Shown here piece by piece: positions 1 through 8,734 of a stretch of 64,000 bases of DNA (positions within the stretch are counted from its first letter, which is position 1; each line of letters begins with the position of its first letter). The position numbers were made by a program, and so were the translations under genes. Under the pieces are notes generated by a model, which had not been told where the DNA came from, ran no database searches, and was given only the letters and a program-made list of their open reading frames with translations. This DNA comes from Aliisedimentitalea scapharcae (GTDB lineage: Bacteria > Pseudomonadota > Alphaproteobacteria > Rhodobacterales > Rhodobacteraceae): positions 3,224,001 to 3,288,000 of the forward strand of contig NZ_CP123584.1 in NCBI RefSeq assembly GCF_045277565.1, given 5' to 3'.

Positions 1-649
1 ACAGCAGGTCGCCAAAATCCGTTGCATTCAGATCCTTCAGGCGTTGCTGGTACCGGGCATAAAGCTCGATGCCGCGATGATTAAAAGCGCCCGACTCGGC
101 CACCGGCACCTTGCCCGGAGTCAGGGCACGGTTCTTCCAGTCATCAATAATCCCGGCCAGCATGCGTGCGGGCCACCGTTTATCATCAATGTTTTCCGCC
201 CGGATCAGCTGTTTCAGCAACCGAATCTGATCATCGGTATCCAGAATGGTAAAATTCGACTTGAGCCCCGCCAACTCGGCATGGCGGCGCAGCAGTTTCA
301 CACAGATCGAATGAAAGGTGCCCAGCCATGGCATCCCCTCGATCGACTGCCCCAGCATGCGCCCGACCCGTTCTTTCATCTCGCGCGCGGCCTTGTTGGT
401 GAAGGTCACTGCCAGAATCTCGTTCGGACGCGCCCGGCCTGTGTTCAACAAATGCACAATCCGCGCGGTCAGCGCCTTGGTCTTGCCCGTGCCCGCTCCG
501 GCCAACATCAGCACAGGACCGTCCATCCGCTCCACAGCATCCCGCTGGGCCGGGTTCAAATCATCCAAATACGGCACCGGCCGGGCCGCCATGGCCCGGG
601 CCGACAGGGAGGCGCCTTCGAAGGCGTCCATTTCGTCAAAACTGCTCAT
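1..649 (-). CDS. uvrD: UvrD/PcrA-family ATP-dependent DNA helicase, N-terminal part
   Basis: The reverse strand reads an open frame from an ATG at 649 to the window edge (216 codons), so the gene is 3' truncated here. After about 28 residues come the SF1A helicase marks: a Q-motif-like LNPAQRDAV, Walker A AGAGTGKT, motif Ia TFTNKAAREMKERV, then GTFHSICVKLLRRHA and a stretch ending in ATDFGDLL just before motif II. SF1A helicases of this type unwind DNA 3' to 5' in nucleotide excision and mismatch repair and remove RecA. UvrD and PcrA cannot be told apart from this part; the N-terminal extension is typical of alphaproteobacterial versions. Confidence 0.93.
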   Translation of the reverse strand, partial: MSSFDEMDAFEGASLSARAMAARPVPYLDDLNPAQRDAVERMDGPVLMLAGAGTGKTKALTARIVHLLNTGRARPNEILAVTFTNKAAREMKERVGRMLGQSIEGMPWLGTFHSICVKLLRRHAELAGLKSNFTILDTDDQIRLLKQLIRAENIDDKRWPARMLAGIIDDWKNRALTPGKVPVAESGAFNHRGIELYARYQQRLKDLNATDFGDLL

Positions 650-902
650 GGCCGCGATCCTAACCTGACTGCCCGCACAACGAAAGAGGTGTTCGCGCAA
701 TGTTCTGCAGGGTTTATTGCACCCATGTCCCAAAGCGGCGCGACACAGACTATGTTGCGTCGCCTGACCACAGGCGCGGAGGCACCGACCACAGGTCGGG
801 GGCGACAGATCCGGTGCGCGGCACGCGCGCCTTTTGGCAGCGGGGCCAAAGAGGGCGACGCAAGGCTGGACTTTCCCGTCGGCACCATCACAAATATCCC
901 TC

Positions 903-2054
903 ATGGATTTACATGCGCACTACCCTTCGCTTCACGACCTCAAAATCCGCGCCAAACGGCGCCTGCCAAAGTTCGTTTGGGACTATCTGGACAGCGGCAC
1001 CGGGATCGAGGCCGCAAAGGCGCGCAATCGCAACGGGCTGGACGCTTGGGGGTTTGTTCCCTCGATCCTGCATGGGCCACTGGATGTCGATCTGGGGATC
1101 GATCTGTTTGGGACCCGCTGTCCCCTCCCCTTTGGTATGGCCCCCGTGGGGATGTCCGGCCTGATCTGGCCCGACGCCGAAGGACATCTGGCTCGGGCCG
1201 CGGCGACCGCTGATATTCCTTATACTCTGTCCACCGTTGCCAGCCAAAGCCCCGAGGATCTGGCCCCTCACCTGGGGTCCAACGCCTGGTTCCAACTCTA
1301 CCCGCCCAAGGACCCGGACATTCGACAGGACTTGTTGGACCGCGCCCGCGCCGCGGGGTTCAAAACCCTGGTCTTGACCGTTGATGTGCCCGTCGCATCC
1401 CGCCGCGAACGTCAGGTGCGCAGTGGATTGACCCAACCGCCCAGGTTGACCCCACGCCTGATGGCGCAGGTGGCCCTGCGCCCCGGTTGGGCCCTGGGCA
1501 TGGCCCGGCGTGGAATGCCCAACATGCGCACCCTGGACAAATACATAACCCAGGACCTGAGCGGCCTGCCGCCAACGGCGCATATCGGCTATTTGCTGCG
1601 CACCTCTCCGGATTGGGGCTATGTCGAATGGCTGCGTGACCATTGGGATGGCCCGTTTGTGATCAAGGGCGTGATGCGCCCCGAAGATGCCGAGGCGCTG
1701 GACCGGATCGGCATCGACGGGCTGTGGGTGTCAAATCACGCAGGCCGCCAGTTCGATGGCAGCCCTGCCGCCATCGATGCCTTGCCTCTCATCCGCGCTG
1801 TCACAAAACGGCCGATTGTCTTTGACAGCGGGATCGAAGGCGGGCTCGACATCCTGCGTGCTCTGGCACTGGGGGCTGATTTCATCATGTTGGGGCGGGC
1901 CTATCACTATGCTCTTGCGGCCTTGGGACCGCACGGTCCAACCCATCTGACAGAGATTCTGCAGCGCGACCTGGAGGCCAACATGGGGCAAATGGGGTGT
2001 TCGGTTCTGACGGCATTGCCAACGCCCATCCGGGTGACCCCGGGGCATTTGTGA
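903..2054 (+). CDS. FMN-dependent alpha-hydroxy-acid dehydrogenase (L-lactate dehydrogenase-like)
   Basis: 383-residue protein of the glycolate oxidase/LldD family, which oxidises an L-2-hydroxy acid to a 2-oxo acid using FMN in a TIM barrel. The start at 903 (MDLHAHYP) gives the usual family length; the same frame runs upstream but has no family sequence. Visible marks are the N-terminal RLPKFVWDYLDSGTG, the FMN lysine in FVIKGV, the catalytic histidine His279 in SNHAGRQ and the phosphate-binding GADFIMLGR. In the loop usually written DSGIR the arginine is replaced by glutamate (DSGIEGG). Substrate could be lactate, glycolate or mandelate; no cytochrome or permease gene is adjacent, so the electron acceptor is unknown. 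Confidence 0.85.
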   Translation: MDLHAHYPSLHDLKIRAKRRLPKFVWDYLDSGTGIEAAKARNRNGLDAWGFVPSILHGPLDVDLGIDLFGTRCPLPFGMAPVGMSGLIWPDAEGHLARAAATADIPYTLSTVASQSPEDLAPHLGSNAWFQLYPPKDPDIRQDLLDRARAAGFKTLVLTVDVPVASRRERQVRSGLTQPPRLTPRLMAQVALRPGWALGMARRGMPNMRTLDKYITQDLSGLPPTAHIGYLLRTSPDWGYVEWLRDHWDGPFVIKGVMRPEDAEALDRIGIDGLWVSNHAGRQFDGSPAAIDALPLIRAVTKRPIVFDSGIEGGLDILRALALGADFIMLGRAYHYALAALGPHGPTHLTEILQRDLEANMGQMGCSVLTALPTPIRVTPGHL

Positions 2055-2068
2055 CGCGGCGTCACAAA
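2048..2068. promoter_or_regulatory. 21-bp perfect inverted repeat across the dehydrogenase stop codon
   Basis: Left arm TTTGTGACGC (2048-2057), one central G, right arm GCGTCACAAA (2059-2068). The core is TGTGA-N7-TCACA, close to but one base longer than a CRP/FNR site. It overlaps the stop codon of the upstream gene and is followed by A rather than T residues, so it does not look like a plus-strand terminator. It lies about 120 bp before the pyruvate carboxylase start, so an operator role there is possible but inferred. Confidence 0.45.
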
Positions 2069-2188
2069 AATTGACGGATTTGCGCCGCATGAGAGCGCAA
2101 TCATGCCGGTTCTACCCAGAACTACGGGTATACGACACGGTAGAAACCGCCTAACACTCCGTCCCAACTTCACGACCCAGAGGGTGAC

Positions 2189-5100
2189 ATGACCGACTTC
2201 AAAAAGATCCTGATCGCGAACCGCGGTGAAATTGCCATTCGTGTGATGCGTGCAGCCAATGAAATGGGCAAGCGCACGGTTGCGATTTTTGCCGAAGAGG
2301 ACAAGCTGGGCTTGCACCGCTTCAAGGCGGATGAGGCCTATCGCATTGGTGAAGGCATGGGCCCTGTTGCCGCCTATCTGAGCATTGACGAGATCATTCG
2401 AGTGGCCAAGGAGAGCGGCGCGGATGCAATCCACCCCGGTTACGGGCTGTTGTCGGAGAACCCGGATTTCGTCGATGCCTGTGCGCGCAACGGCATCACC
2501 TTTATCGGTCCCAAGGCCGAAACCATGCGCGCCCTGGGTGACAAGGCCAGCGCGCGGCGCGTGGCGATTGAAGCCGAGGTCCCGGTGATCCCCGCGACCG
2601 AGGTGCTGGGCGATGACATGGCCGCGATCAAGACGCAGGCCGCCGAGATCGGTTACCCGCTGATGCTGAAAGCCTCCTGGGGCGGCGGCGGACGCGGCAT
2701 GCGTCCGATCCTGTCCGAGGCTGAGCTGGAAGAGAAGGTTCTGGAAGGGCGCCGCGAAGCCGAAGCCGCATTCGGCAATGGCGAAGGCTATCTGGAAAAG
2801 ATGATCACCCGTGCGCGTCACGTCGAGGTGCAGATTCTGGGCGACAAACACGGGCAGATCTATCACCTGTTTGAACGTGATTGTTCGGTGCAGCGACGCA
2901 ACCAAAAAGTGGTCGAACGCGCGCCCGCACCATACCTGAGCGAAGAGCAACGCGCCGAGGTCTGCGAACTGGGTCGCAAGATCTGTGCCCATGTGGGCTA
3001 TGAATGTGCCGGAACCGTTGAATTCCTGATGGATATGAACACCGGCACCTTCCACTTTATCGAGGTGAACCCGCGGGTGCAGGTGGAACACACCGTCACC
3101 GAGGAAGTCACCGGCATCGACATCGTGCAGGCGCAGATCCTGATCGCCGAAGGCAAGACCATTTCCGAGGCCACCGGCAAGGACAGCCAGGACGACGTGC
3201 GTCTGAATGGCCACGCGCTGCAGACCCGGATCACCACCGAGGATCCGCAGAACAATTTCATCCCCGACTATGGCCGCATCACCGCGTTCCGCGAAGCCAC
3301 CGGCATGGGCATCCGTCTGGACGGCGGCACCGCCTATTCCGGCGGCGTGATCACGCGCTACTACGATTCGCTCTTGGTCAAGGTCACGGCCCACGCCCAG
3401 ACCCCGGAAAAGGCGATTGCCCGGATGGACCGCGCGCTGCGTGAATTCCGTATTCGCGGTGTCAGCACCAACATCGCCTTCGTCGAGAACCTGCTGAAGC
3501 ACCCGATCTTCCTGAGCAATGAATACACCACCAAATTCATCGACGAGACGGCGGATCTGTTCCAGTTCGCACGTCGCCGCGACCGCGGTACCAAGGTTCT
3601 GAACTATATCGCCGACATCAGCGTCAACGGTCACCCGGAAACCACCGACCGCGCTGCACCTGCCACCGATCTGCGCGAACCGCGCGCACCCCAGGTCGAT
3701 CCCGGCTTTGCCCCCTATGGCACCCGCAATCTGCTGGAGCAAAAGGGTCCAAAGGCAGTTGCCGACTGGATGAAGGCCCAGCGTCAGCTGCTGTTGACCG
3801 ACACCACCATGCGCGACGGGCATCAGTCGCTGTTGGCGACCCGGATGCGGTCGATCGACATGATCAAGGTGGCCCCCGCCTATGCCGCCAACCTGCCCCA
3901 ACTGTTCTCTGTTGAATGCTGGGGGGGCGCGACATTCGACGTGGCCTATCGTTTCTTGCAGGAATGCCCCTGGCAGCGTCTGCGCGATCTGCGCGAAGCC
4001 ATGCCCAATGTGATGACCCAGATGTTGCTGCGTGCGTCCAATGGCGTTGGCTATACCAATTATCCCGACAATGTGGTGCAGGAATTCGTGCGCCAAGCCG
4101 CCAGCACCGGTGTTGACGTGTTCCGCGTCTTTGACAGCCTGAACTGGGTCGAAAACATGCGCGTCGCCATGGATGCGGTGGTGGATGCGGGCAAGGTCTG
4201 TGAAGGCACCATCTGCTATACCGGTGATATTCTGGACCCGAACCGCGCCAAATATGACCTGAAGTACTATGTCGGCATGGCCAAGGAACTGGAGGCCGCA
4301 GGTGCCCATGTTCTGGGTCTGAAAGACATGGCAGGTCTGTTGAAACCGGCCTCGGCCAAGGTGCTGGTCAAGGCGCTGAAGGAACAGGTTGGCCTGCCAA
4401 TCCACTTCCACACCCATGACACCTCCGGCATCGCGGGTGCGACCATTCTGGCCGCTGCCGACGCAGGCGTGGATGCCGTGGATGTCGCCATGGATGCGTT
4501 CAGCGGCGGCACATCGCAGCCTTGCCTCGGCTCGATCGTCGAAGGGTTGCGCAATACCGACCGCGACACCGGTATCGACATCACAAAAGTGCGTGAAATC
4601 TCGGACTATTGGGAAGGTGTGCGGGCACAGTATGTGGCGTTCGAAAGCGGTTTGGCGGCCCCTGCCTCCGAAGTCTATCTGCACGAAATGCCCGGCGGTC
4701 AGTTCACCAACCTCAAGGCGCAGGCGCGTTCGCTGGGGCTGGAAGAGAAATGGTCGGACGTTGCCCAGACCTATGCCGACGTCAACCAGATGTTCGGTGA
4801 TATCGTCAAGGTGACGCCATCCTCCAAAGTTGTAGGCGACATGGCGCTGATGATGGTGTCTCAGGGCCTGACCCGTGCCGAGGTCGAAGACCCCGCCACC
4901 GACGTGGCATTCCCGGATTCGGTCATCGACATGATGCGCGGCAATCTGGGCCAGCCTCCCGGTGGTTTCCCTGCTGCCATCATCAACAAGGTGCTCAAGG
5001 ACGAAGCCCCCAATCTGACCCGCCCCGGTGCCCACTTGGAACCCGTGGACCTGGAAGCGGCCCGCGCCGAACTGTCCGCCGAGCTGGAAGGCAAGCCGGT

Positions 5101-5632
5101 CGATGATGAGGATCTGAACGGATACCTGATGTACCCCAAGGTGTTCCTGGATTACATGGGGCGTCACCGCACCTATGGTCCGGTGCGGTCCCTGCCAACG
5201 CGCACCTTCTTTTACGGGATGGAACCGGGCGAAGAGATCACCGCCGAAATCGACCCCGGCAAGACGCTGGAAATCCGCCTGCAGGCGATTGGCGAAACGG
5301 ACGACAACGGCGAGGTCAAAGTGTTCTTTGAACTCAACGGTCAACCCCGCGTGATCCGGGTGCCCAACCGGTTGGTGAAATCCACCACTGCACAGCGCCC
5401 CAAGGCGGAATTGGGCAACCCCAACCACATCGGTGCCCCGATGCCCGGCGTTGTCGCCACCGTCGCCGTTTTGAGCGGCCAGGACGTCAAGGAAGGCGAC
5501 CTGCTGTTGACCATCGAAGCCATGAAAATGGAAACCGGCATCCACGCCGAGCGAGACGCAACAGTCAAAGCACTCCACGTCCAGCCCGGCGGCCAAATCG
5601 ACGCCAAGGATCTGTTGGTCGAATTGGAGTAA
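2189..5632 (+). CDS. pyc: Pyruvate carboxylase
   Basis: 1147-residue alpha4-type pyruvate carboxylase, which makes oxaloacetate from pyruvate, bicarbonate and ATP (anaplerosis). Domain order is complete: biotin carboxylase from residue 1 (KILIANRGEIAIR, glycine-rich KASWGGGGRGMR, EVNPRVQVEHTVTE), carboxyltransferase from about residue 530 (TDTTMRDGHQS, then the metal-site HFHTHDTSG), the PYC central region, and a C-terminal biotinyl domain with the biotin lysine Lys1113 in EAMKMETG. It ends in a strong terminator and forms a single-gene unit. The gene is highly biased in codon use, consistent with high expression. The start has an AGAGGGTGAC ribosome-binding stretch before ATG. Confidence 0.98.
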   Translation: MTDFKKILIANRGEIAIRVMRAANEMGKRTVAIFAEEDKLGLHRFKADEAYRIGEGMGPVAAYLSIDEIIRVAKESGADAIHPGYGLLSENPDFVDACARNGITFIGPKAETMRALGDKASARRVAIEAEVPVIPATEVLGDDMAAIKTQAAEIGYPLMLKASWGGGGRGMRPILSEAELEEKVLEGRREAEAAFGNGEGYLEKMITRARHVEVQILGDKHGQIYHLFERDCSVQRRNQKVVERAPAPYLSEEQRAEVCELGRKICAHVGYECAGTVEFLMDMNTGTFHFIEVNPRVQVEHTVTEEVTGIDIVQAQILIAEGKTISEATGKDSQDDVRLNGHALQTRITTEDPQNNFIPDYGRITAFREATGMGIRLDGGTAYSGGVITRYYDSLLVKVTAHAQTPEKAIARMDRALREFRIRGVSTNIAFVENLLKHPIFLSNEYTTKFIDETADLFQFARRRDRGTKVLNYIADISVNGHPETTDRAAPATDLREPRAPQVDPGFAPYGTRNLLEQKGPKAVADWMKAQRQLLLTDTTMRDGHQSLLATRMRSIDMIKVAPAYAANLPQLFSVECWGGATFDVAYRFLQECPWQRLRDLREAMPNVMTQMLLRASNGVGYTNYPDNVVQEFVRQAASTGVDVFRVFDSLNWVENMRVAMDAVVDAGKVCEGTICYTGDILDPNRAKYDLKYYVGMAKELEAAGAHVLGLKDMAGLLKPASAKVLVKALKEQVGLPIHFHTHDTSGIAGATILAAADAGVDAVDVAMDAFSGGTSQPCLGSIVEGLRNTDRDTGIDITKVREISDYWEGVRAQYVAFESGLAAPASEVYLHEMPGGQFTNLKAQARSLGLEEKWSDVAQTYADVNQMFGDIVKVTPSSKVVGDMALMMVSQGLTRAEVEDPATDVAFPDSVIDMMRGNLGQPPGGFPAAIINKVLKDEAPNLTRPGAHLEPVDLEAARAELSAELEGKPVDDEDLNGYLMYPKVFLDYMGRHRTYGPVRSLPTRTFFYGMEPGEEITAEIDPGKTLEIRLQAIGETDDNGEVKVFFELNGQPRVIRVPNRLVKSTTAQRPKAELGNPNHIGAPMPGVVATVAVLSGQDVKEGDLLLTIEAMKMETGIHAERDATVKALHVQPGGQIDAKDLLVELE

Positions 5633-5702
5633 GCCCCCTCACGGGCCGACCCCGTCGTACCGTGAGAGATGTGCCCATGGGTACACATGCTCGGACATCC
5701 TT

Positions 5703-5736
5703 CACCTGCCGCAGATCCTGCGGCAGGTGTTTTTTT
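5703..5736 (+). terminator. Intrinsic terminator of pyc
   Basis: Perfect 12-bp stem CACCTGCCGCAG / CTGCGGCAGGTG with a 3-base loop (ATC), followed directly by seven T residues. It lies 70 bp after the pyc stop codon. Confidence 0.93.
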
Positions 5737-6621
5737 GGGCGGCTTTACCTGCGCACGCCGGACCAGTCCGCGACCCGGTTGGCATGACGGCGTTCCCAAA
5801 TGCCCTGCCCCAACCTGTCGAGCCACCCAGGAATGGGTCCCGCCCCCCTATCAATCATCTTGACCAAATCCCGATGCCGGGGATCTGGGTATGGCCCTGA
5901 CCTGCTACGCAGCGGTGTGCTCGCATCGGTCTGCCCGGTGGCCCCACGGGCATCCTTCTTTCTGAGAGGTGTCGCGTTCTGCGAGCGCTGCATCGAATTC
6001 AAGGGCGAGCATTCCGGACCACCCCCGCGCCGTTCGCCTTACAGGCCATGTTTCCCGACCGTCAGCTGTTGTGCGCCTGTGGTGCAGGCACCGAACGCTT
6101 GCAGGCCTCTGGCATCAAATGGCGCGCAATTGGCTCTTGCATCCAGAGGTCGGCACATGACCGCCCCAGGTCTGTTTGCCTCAACTGATATGGTCCTCAC
6201 CCGGCACCCAACCGGCCAGCGCAGGGCGTTCTACCTGGTTCTGGCCCGGCATTGGATTAAACGGCGGGATGCTGCGATCCGTTGGGGGCGTGTGCCGGTT
6301 GGCCCGGATGGGACCAAGCAAATGGTACCTGGGCACCCAATCTGATCGGATCGCGCACGCCGGACATATAACTGTCGCGGCCTCTGGCCCAGAGACCTGT
6401 CTCTAAAGGTCGACGGATTTTGGTAGGATGACGGTCCCACGTTCCCGAACCACAGGGATCCCCAAACCACTGGGATCCGCAAACCAATGGGATCAGCAAA
6501 ACCAGCTCCCCCTCAAAAACAAAGGACCAGCCAACGGACGCTATTGCAGCACCGGCTGACCGTGCTACCCATAACCGTGATCCGCTTTTGACCTTCCGAT
6601 TCCAACATTCAGGACAATTTC
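5737..6621. other. Gene-poor intergenic region between pyc and the MAPEG gene
   Basis: About 0.9 kb. Several open frames of 60-180 codons exist on both strands (for example 5800-6345 plus) but their translations are rich in Pro/Arg/Cys without hydrophobic periodicity or recognisable motifs, and none has a convincing ribosome-binding site. Apart from the tandem repeat at 6448-6498 I see nothing supportable. Confidence 0.5.
6448..6498. repeat. Tandem repeat, 3 copies of a 17-bp unit
   Basis: Three adjacent units beginning AACCA: 6448-6464 (AACCACAGGGATCCCCA), 6465-6481 (AACCACTGGGATCCGCA) and 6482-6498 (AACCAATGGGATCAGCA). The shared core is AACCAnnGGGATCnnCA. A partial fourth AACC follows. 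It lies 124 bp before the MAPEG start in an otherwise empty region. Confidence 0.85.
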
Positions 6622-7008
6622 ATGTTTCCCATCACATCTCTGTATGCAGGCCTGCTGGCAGTTCTTCTGGTCGGGTTGTCCGCCAAAGTGATCATGGGGC
6701 GTCGCCGTGCCAGGGCGCTGATCGGTGACATGGGCGACAAAGCGCTCTTTCAGGCGATCCGCGTACACGGCAATTTCACCGAGTACACGCCCTTTGCCCT
6801 GCTCCTGATCGCACTGTGCGAAGGGCAAGGAGCCCCAACCTGGTCGTTGCACCTCTTGGGATCAGCCCTGGTGATTGGACGGGTCTTGCACGTTCTGGGA
6901 TTCGGTCGGGACCCTCAAATCATCGTGCTGCGCCAGATCGGCATGGTGTCAACATTTGCCGTGCTTGTGCTGGCGGGTGTGGGTTTGATCATCCAGGCGT
7001 TGGTCTGA
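6622..7008 (+). CDS. MAPEG-family membrane protein
   Basis: 128 residues with four hydrophobic segments (about 6-25, 57-66, 73-91 and 107-127), the layout of the MAPEG family (membrane-associated proteins in eicosanoid and glutathione metabolism; bacterial YecN type). The family mark is the polar GNFTEYTPFALLLIAL around residues 50-66 with HVLGFGRDP after the third helix. Bacterial members may be glutathione-dependent transferases, but the substrate is unknown. It stands alone between an empty region and the tRNA genes. Confidence 0.82.
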   Translation: MFPITSLYAGLLAVLLVGLSAKVIMGRRRARALIGDMGDKALFQAIRVHGNFTEYTPFALLLIALCEGQGAPTWSLHLLGSALVIGRVLHVLGFGRDPQIIVLRQIGMVSTFAVLVLAGVGLIIQALV

Positions 7009-7337
7009 TCCAGAACATCACGCTTTAACCGCTGGGTATGTACAGGGGACGATGGGTCCAACGCATACCCCCTGCCTGCCCCATCCGTATCTCTGCCACC
7101 CAGATATGATGCCATGGCCATTGCCGCGATCAAAGTCACCATGCGAAGCTGTTCTCCCCTGGCCATCCGTTTTCTCCCTGTCTGAAACGATCCTTAGGGT
7201 CTTGAACGCAGGACCGGGTTTTCTCCGTCGCTCATTCCCGCTGTTTTTTCGCGTGACCCGGATTTTTTTGCCCCTCCGCTGTCTTTTTCACTTGCAGCGC
7301 TGCGAGGGAATGAATATCTCCGCCTCACCAACCGGAT
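7009..7337. other. Intergenic region before tRNA-Gly
   Basis: About 330 bp. A minus-strand frame of 83 codons (7166-6915) has a fair AGGGAG sequence before its ATG but overlaps the end of the MAPEG gene and matches nothing I know. The last 17 bases belong to the duplicated tRNA-Gly segment. Confidence 0.4.
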
Positions 7338-7435
7338 GCGGGCGTAGCTCAGGGGTAGAGCATAACCTTGCCAAGGTTAGGGTCGGGCGTTCGAATCGCC
7401 TCGCCCGCTCCAGTTGGTCTAAAACAAGCCGCCTT
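7321..7435 (+). repeat. 115-bp direct repeat carrying tRNA-Gly, copy 1
   Basis: Identical to 8735-8849, 1414 bp downstream. Identity starts 17 bp before the tRNA (CGCCTCACCAACCGGAT) and runs through the tRNA into the left arm of the terminator, so the copying unit was larger than the tRNA itself. Confidence 0.9.
7338..7412 (+). tRNA. tRNA-Gly(GCC), copy 1
   Basis: 75 bases including an encoded CCA. Acceptor stem GCGGGCG pairs with CGCCCGC, the D arm contains GCTCAGGGGTAGAGC, the anticodon loop TTGCCAA gives anticodon GCC, and the T arm carries GTTCGAAT. Followed by a hairpin with a T tract. Confidence 0.97.
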
Positions 7436-7449
7436 CGGGCGGTTTTTTT
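7426..7449 (+). terminator. Terminator of tRNA-Gly copy 1
   Basis: Stem GCCGCC / GGCGGT closed by a TTCG tetraloop, then seven T residues. The second tRNA-Gly copy has a slightly diverged version (GCCGCC TTTG GGTGGC plus T tract). Confidence 0.85.
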
Positions 7450-7582
7450 GTGTCGTGTGCGTTGCAACTCTCTGAGAATGCACTGGAAATCACATTACAG
7501 CGGCTCCCCAAAAAACTTGTTCCATTCTCTCGATTTCTCTTGCGCCCCGGTTCCGGATTGCCTAAAGAACCGCACACACAGT

Positions 7583-7657
7583 GGCCCGTTCGTCTATCGG
7601 TTAGGACGCCAGGTTTTCAACCTGGAAAGAGGGGTTCGATTCCCCTACGGGCTGCCA
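7583..7657 (+). tRNA. tRNA-Glu(TTC)
   Basis: 75 bases including CCA. Acceptor GGCCCGT pairs with ACGGGCT (first pair G-U), anticodon stem CCAGG/CCTGG with loop TTTTCAA gives anticodon TTC, and the T arm is AGGGG-TTCGATT-CCCCT. The 3' end is repeated at 8315-8329. Confidence 0.96.
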
Positions 7658-7660
7658 CTT
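7646..7660 (+). repeat. 15-bp direct repeat at the tRNA-Glu 3' end (attL-like)
   Basis: TACGGGCTGCCACTT, the last 12 bases of tRNA-Glu plus three, recurs exactly at 8315-8329. A tRNA 3' end repeated on the far side of a foreign-looking segment is the classic footprint of tyrosine-recombinase integration. Confidence 0.5.
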
Positions 7661-7735
7661 CTCCCCTGAACAACCCTATTTTGTTGAGCTTCCGACCTGG
7701 AAGGCTTCGGCGTTTTTTTTCGCCGTGGGACACCT

Positions 7736-8216
7736 GACCTTCAGTCGGCATTCTTCCGACGCTTCGCTGCATAGAGTGCAAACCGCGCTCGCTCGGCGCT
7801 TTTCGTGTATGTTGCCGCAGGTTTCTGGTCGCTGCGCGACAGCGCGGACATCACGGCATAGATGCCTCCCCATCGCCGCGGCAATGGCAAAGCAGACCGT
7901 CAGCACCAGATTGGGTGGCAGGAGTGCCGACAGAGCCGGGCATCAGAAGATTTCGCCGCGCAGAACGGCATCGTCGGAAGGTTGCAAGAGGATGGTATTG
8001 CCCGCCGCACAGGGCACACCCATGGTCAGGGTTTCGGATTTGAAGCCGGCGATCTAGGCAAAGTCGTCATAGTCGATTTGGCCTTTGTTCACTTCCAAGT
8101 CCCTGTTGGACGCAACACCGGATATTGCGGCGACACCACGCCGAACGACAGCGGTGAACAACTCCTGATCAGCCTGCAGCGCAGGAAAAGACCCGAGAGG
8201 TTGACGGGCACACCCA
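7736..8216 (-). pseudogene. Decayed coding segment between the tRNA-Glu repeats
   Basis: On the minus strand short protein-like stretches follow each other in shifting frames. One frame (about 8191 down to a TGA at 7943-7945) reads ELFTAVVRRGVAAISG and later FKSETLTMGVPCAAGN but is broken by a TAG at 8054-8056. Another (stop near 7738) ends KSAERARFALYAAKRRKNAD. I do not recognise the family; the mixture of in-frame stops and frame changes suggests remains of one or more mobile-element genes, but chance open frames in G+C-rich DNA cannot be excluded. Confidence 0.3.
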
Positions 8217-8314
8217 CCTCATACCCCATTGATCTTTAGCATGGCCTGCTACCGGACACGTGGGACGCTTGGCGCAATATTTTATTGGGAGTTCTGACCA
8301 ACACGGGTAGCCCA

Positions 8315-8329
8315 TACGGGCTGCCACTT
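8315..8329 (+). repeat. Copy of the tRNA-Glu 3' end (attR-like)
   Basis: Exact 15-bp match to 7646-7660, offset 669 bp, preceded by CCCA where the tRNA has CCCC. No other tRNA structure is present, so this is only the 3' end, as expected of an attachment-site remnant. Confidence 0.5.
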
Positions 8330-8734
8330 TCTCGACATTTGCTGAAAAACGTCTGCGAGCCTGAACCAAAGCCAGTTTCTTTTGCCACAGACACCAAGCC
8401 CCTCTCCTCAAAAGCTTTGATCACAGAACGGTTCGCAAGGTCAGAGGGTTGGCCTATGAGACGACCTGGAAACCCTTGCGACATCTCCGGTCCTGTTGAC
8501 CGATTGACAGGTCTTCAGGCTCCATGATCTGATCGAACAACCGGGGCGCATGGGGCGCGCCGCCTCCGGCCCACACGCGGGGCAAAAGCCACAGCTGGGC
8601 GGCAGCGCAGTCGCTGAAACAACGGGCACCACCTGGCGCTGACACTCCTTTTTACGCTCGCTTCCGCTGGGCAAAAAATTCTGACAGGAATTGTGTTTTT
8701 TCTCTTGCGGGCGTCGCGCAGAATTACTATTCAG
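8330..8734. other. Unassigned region between the att-like repeat and tRNA-Gly copy 2
   Basis: Minus-strand frames of 63-82 codons (8645-8454 and 8484-8236) overlap one another; the first reads protein-like text (LFDQIMEPEDLS) but I recognise no family and neither spans a normal domain. Possibly more gene debris. Confidence 0.3.

Noticed and set aside
1907..5596. A 1229-codon open frame antisense to pyc
   Set aside because: It mirrors the pyc codon bias, since G/C at third positions removes stops from the complementary frame; its His/Gly/Asp-rich translation has no known domain.
5800..6345. A 181-codon plus-strand frame after pyc
   Set aside because: Poor ribosome-binding site, unlikely composition, no motif; kept only as part of the gene-poor region.
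6915..7166. An 83-codon minus-strand frame with a fair ribosome-binding site
   Set aside because: Overlaps the MAPEG gene and matches nothing recognisable; evidence too thin to list as a gene.
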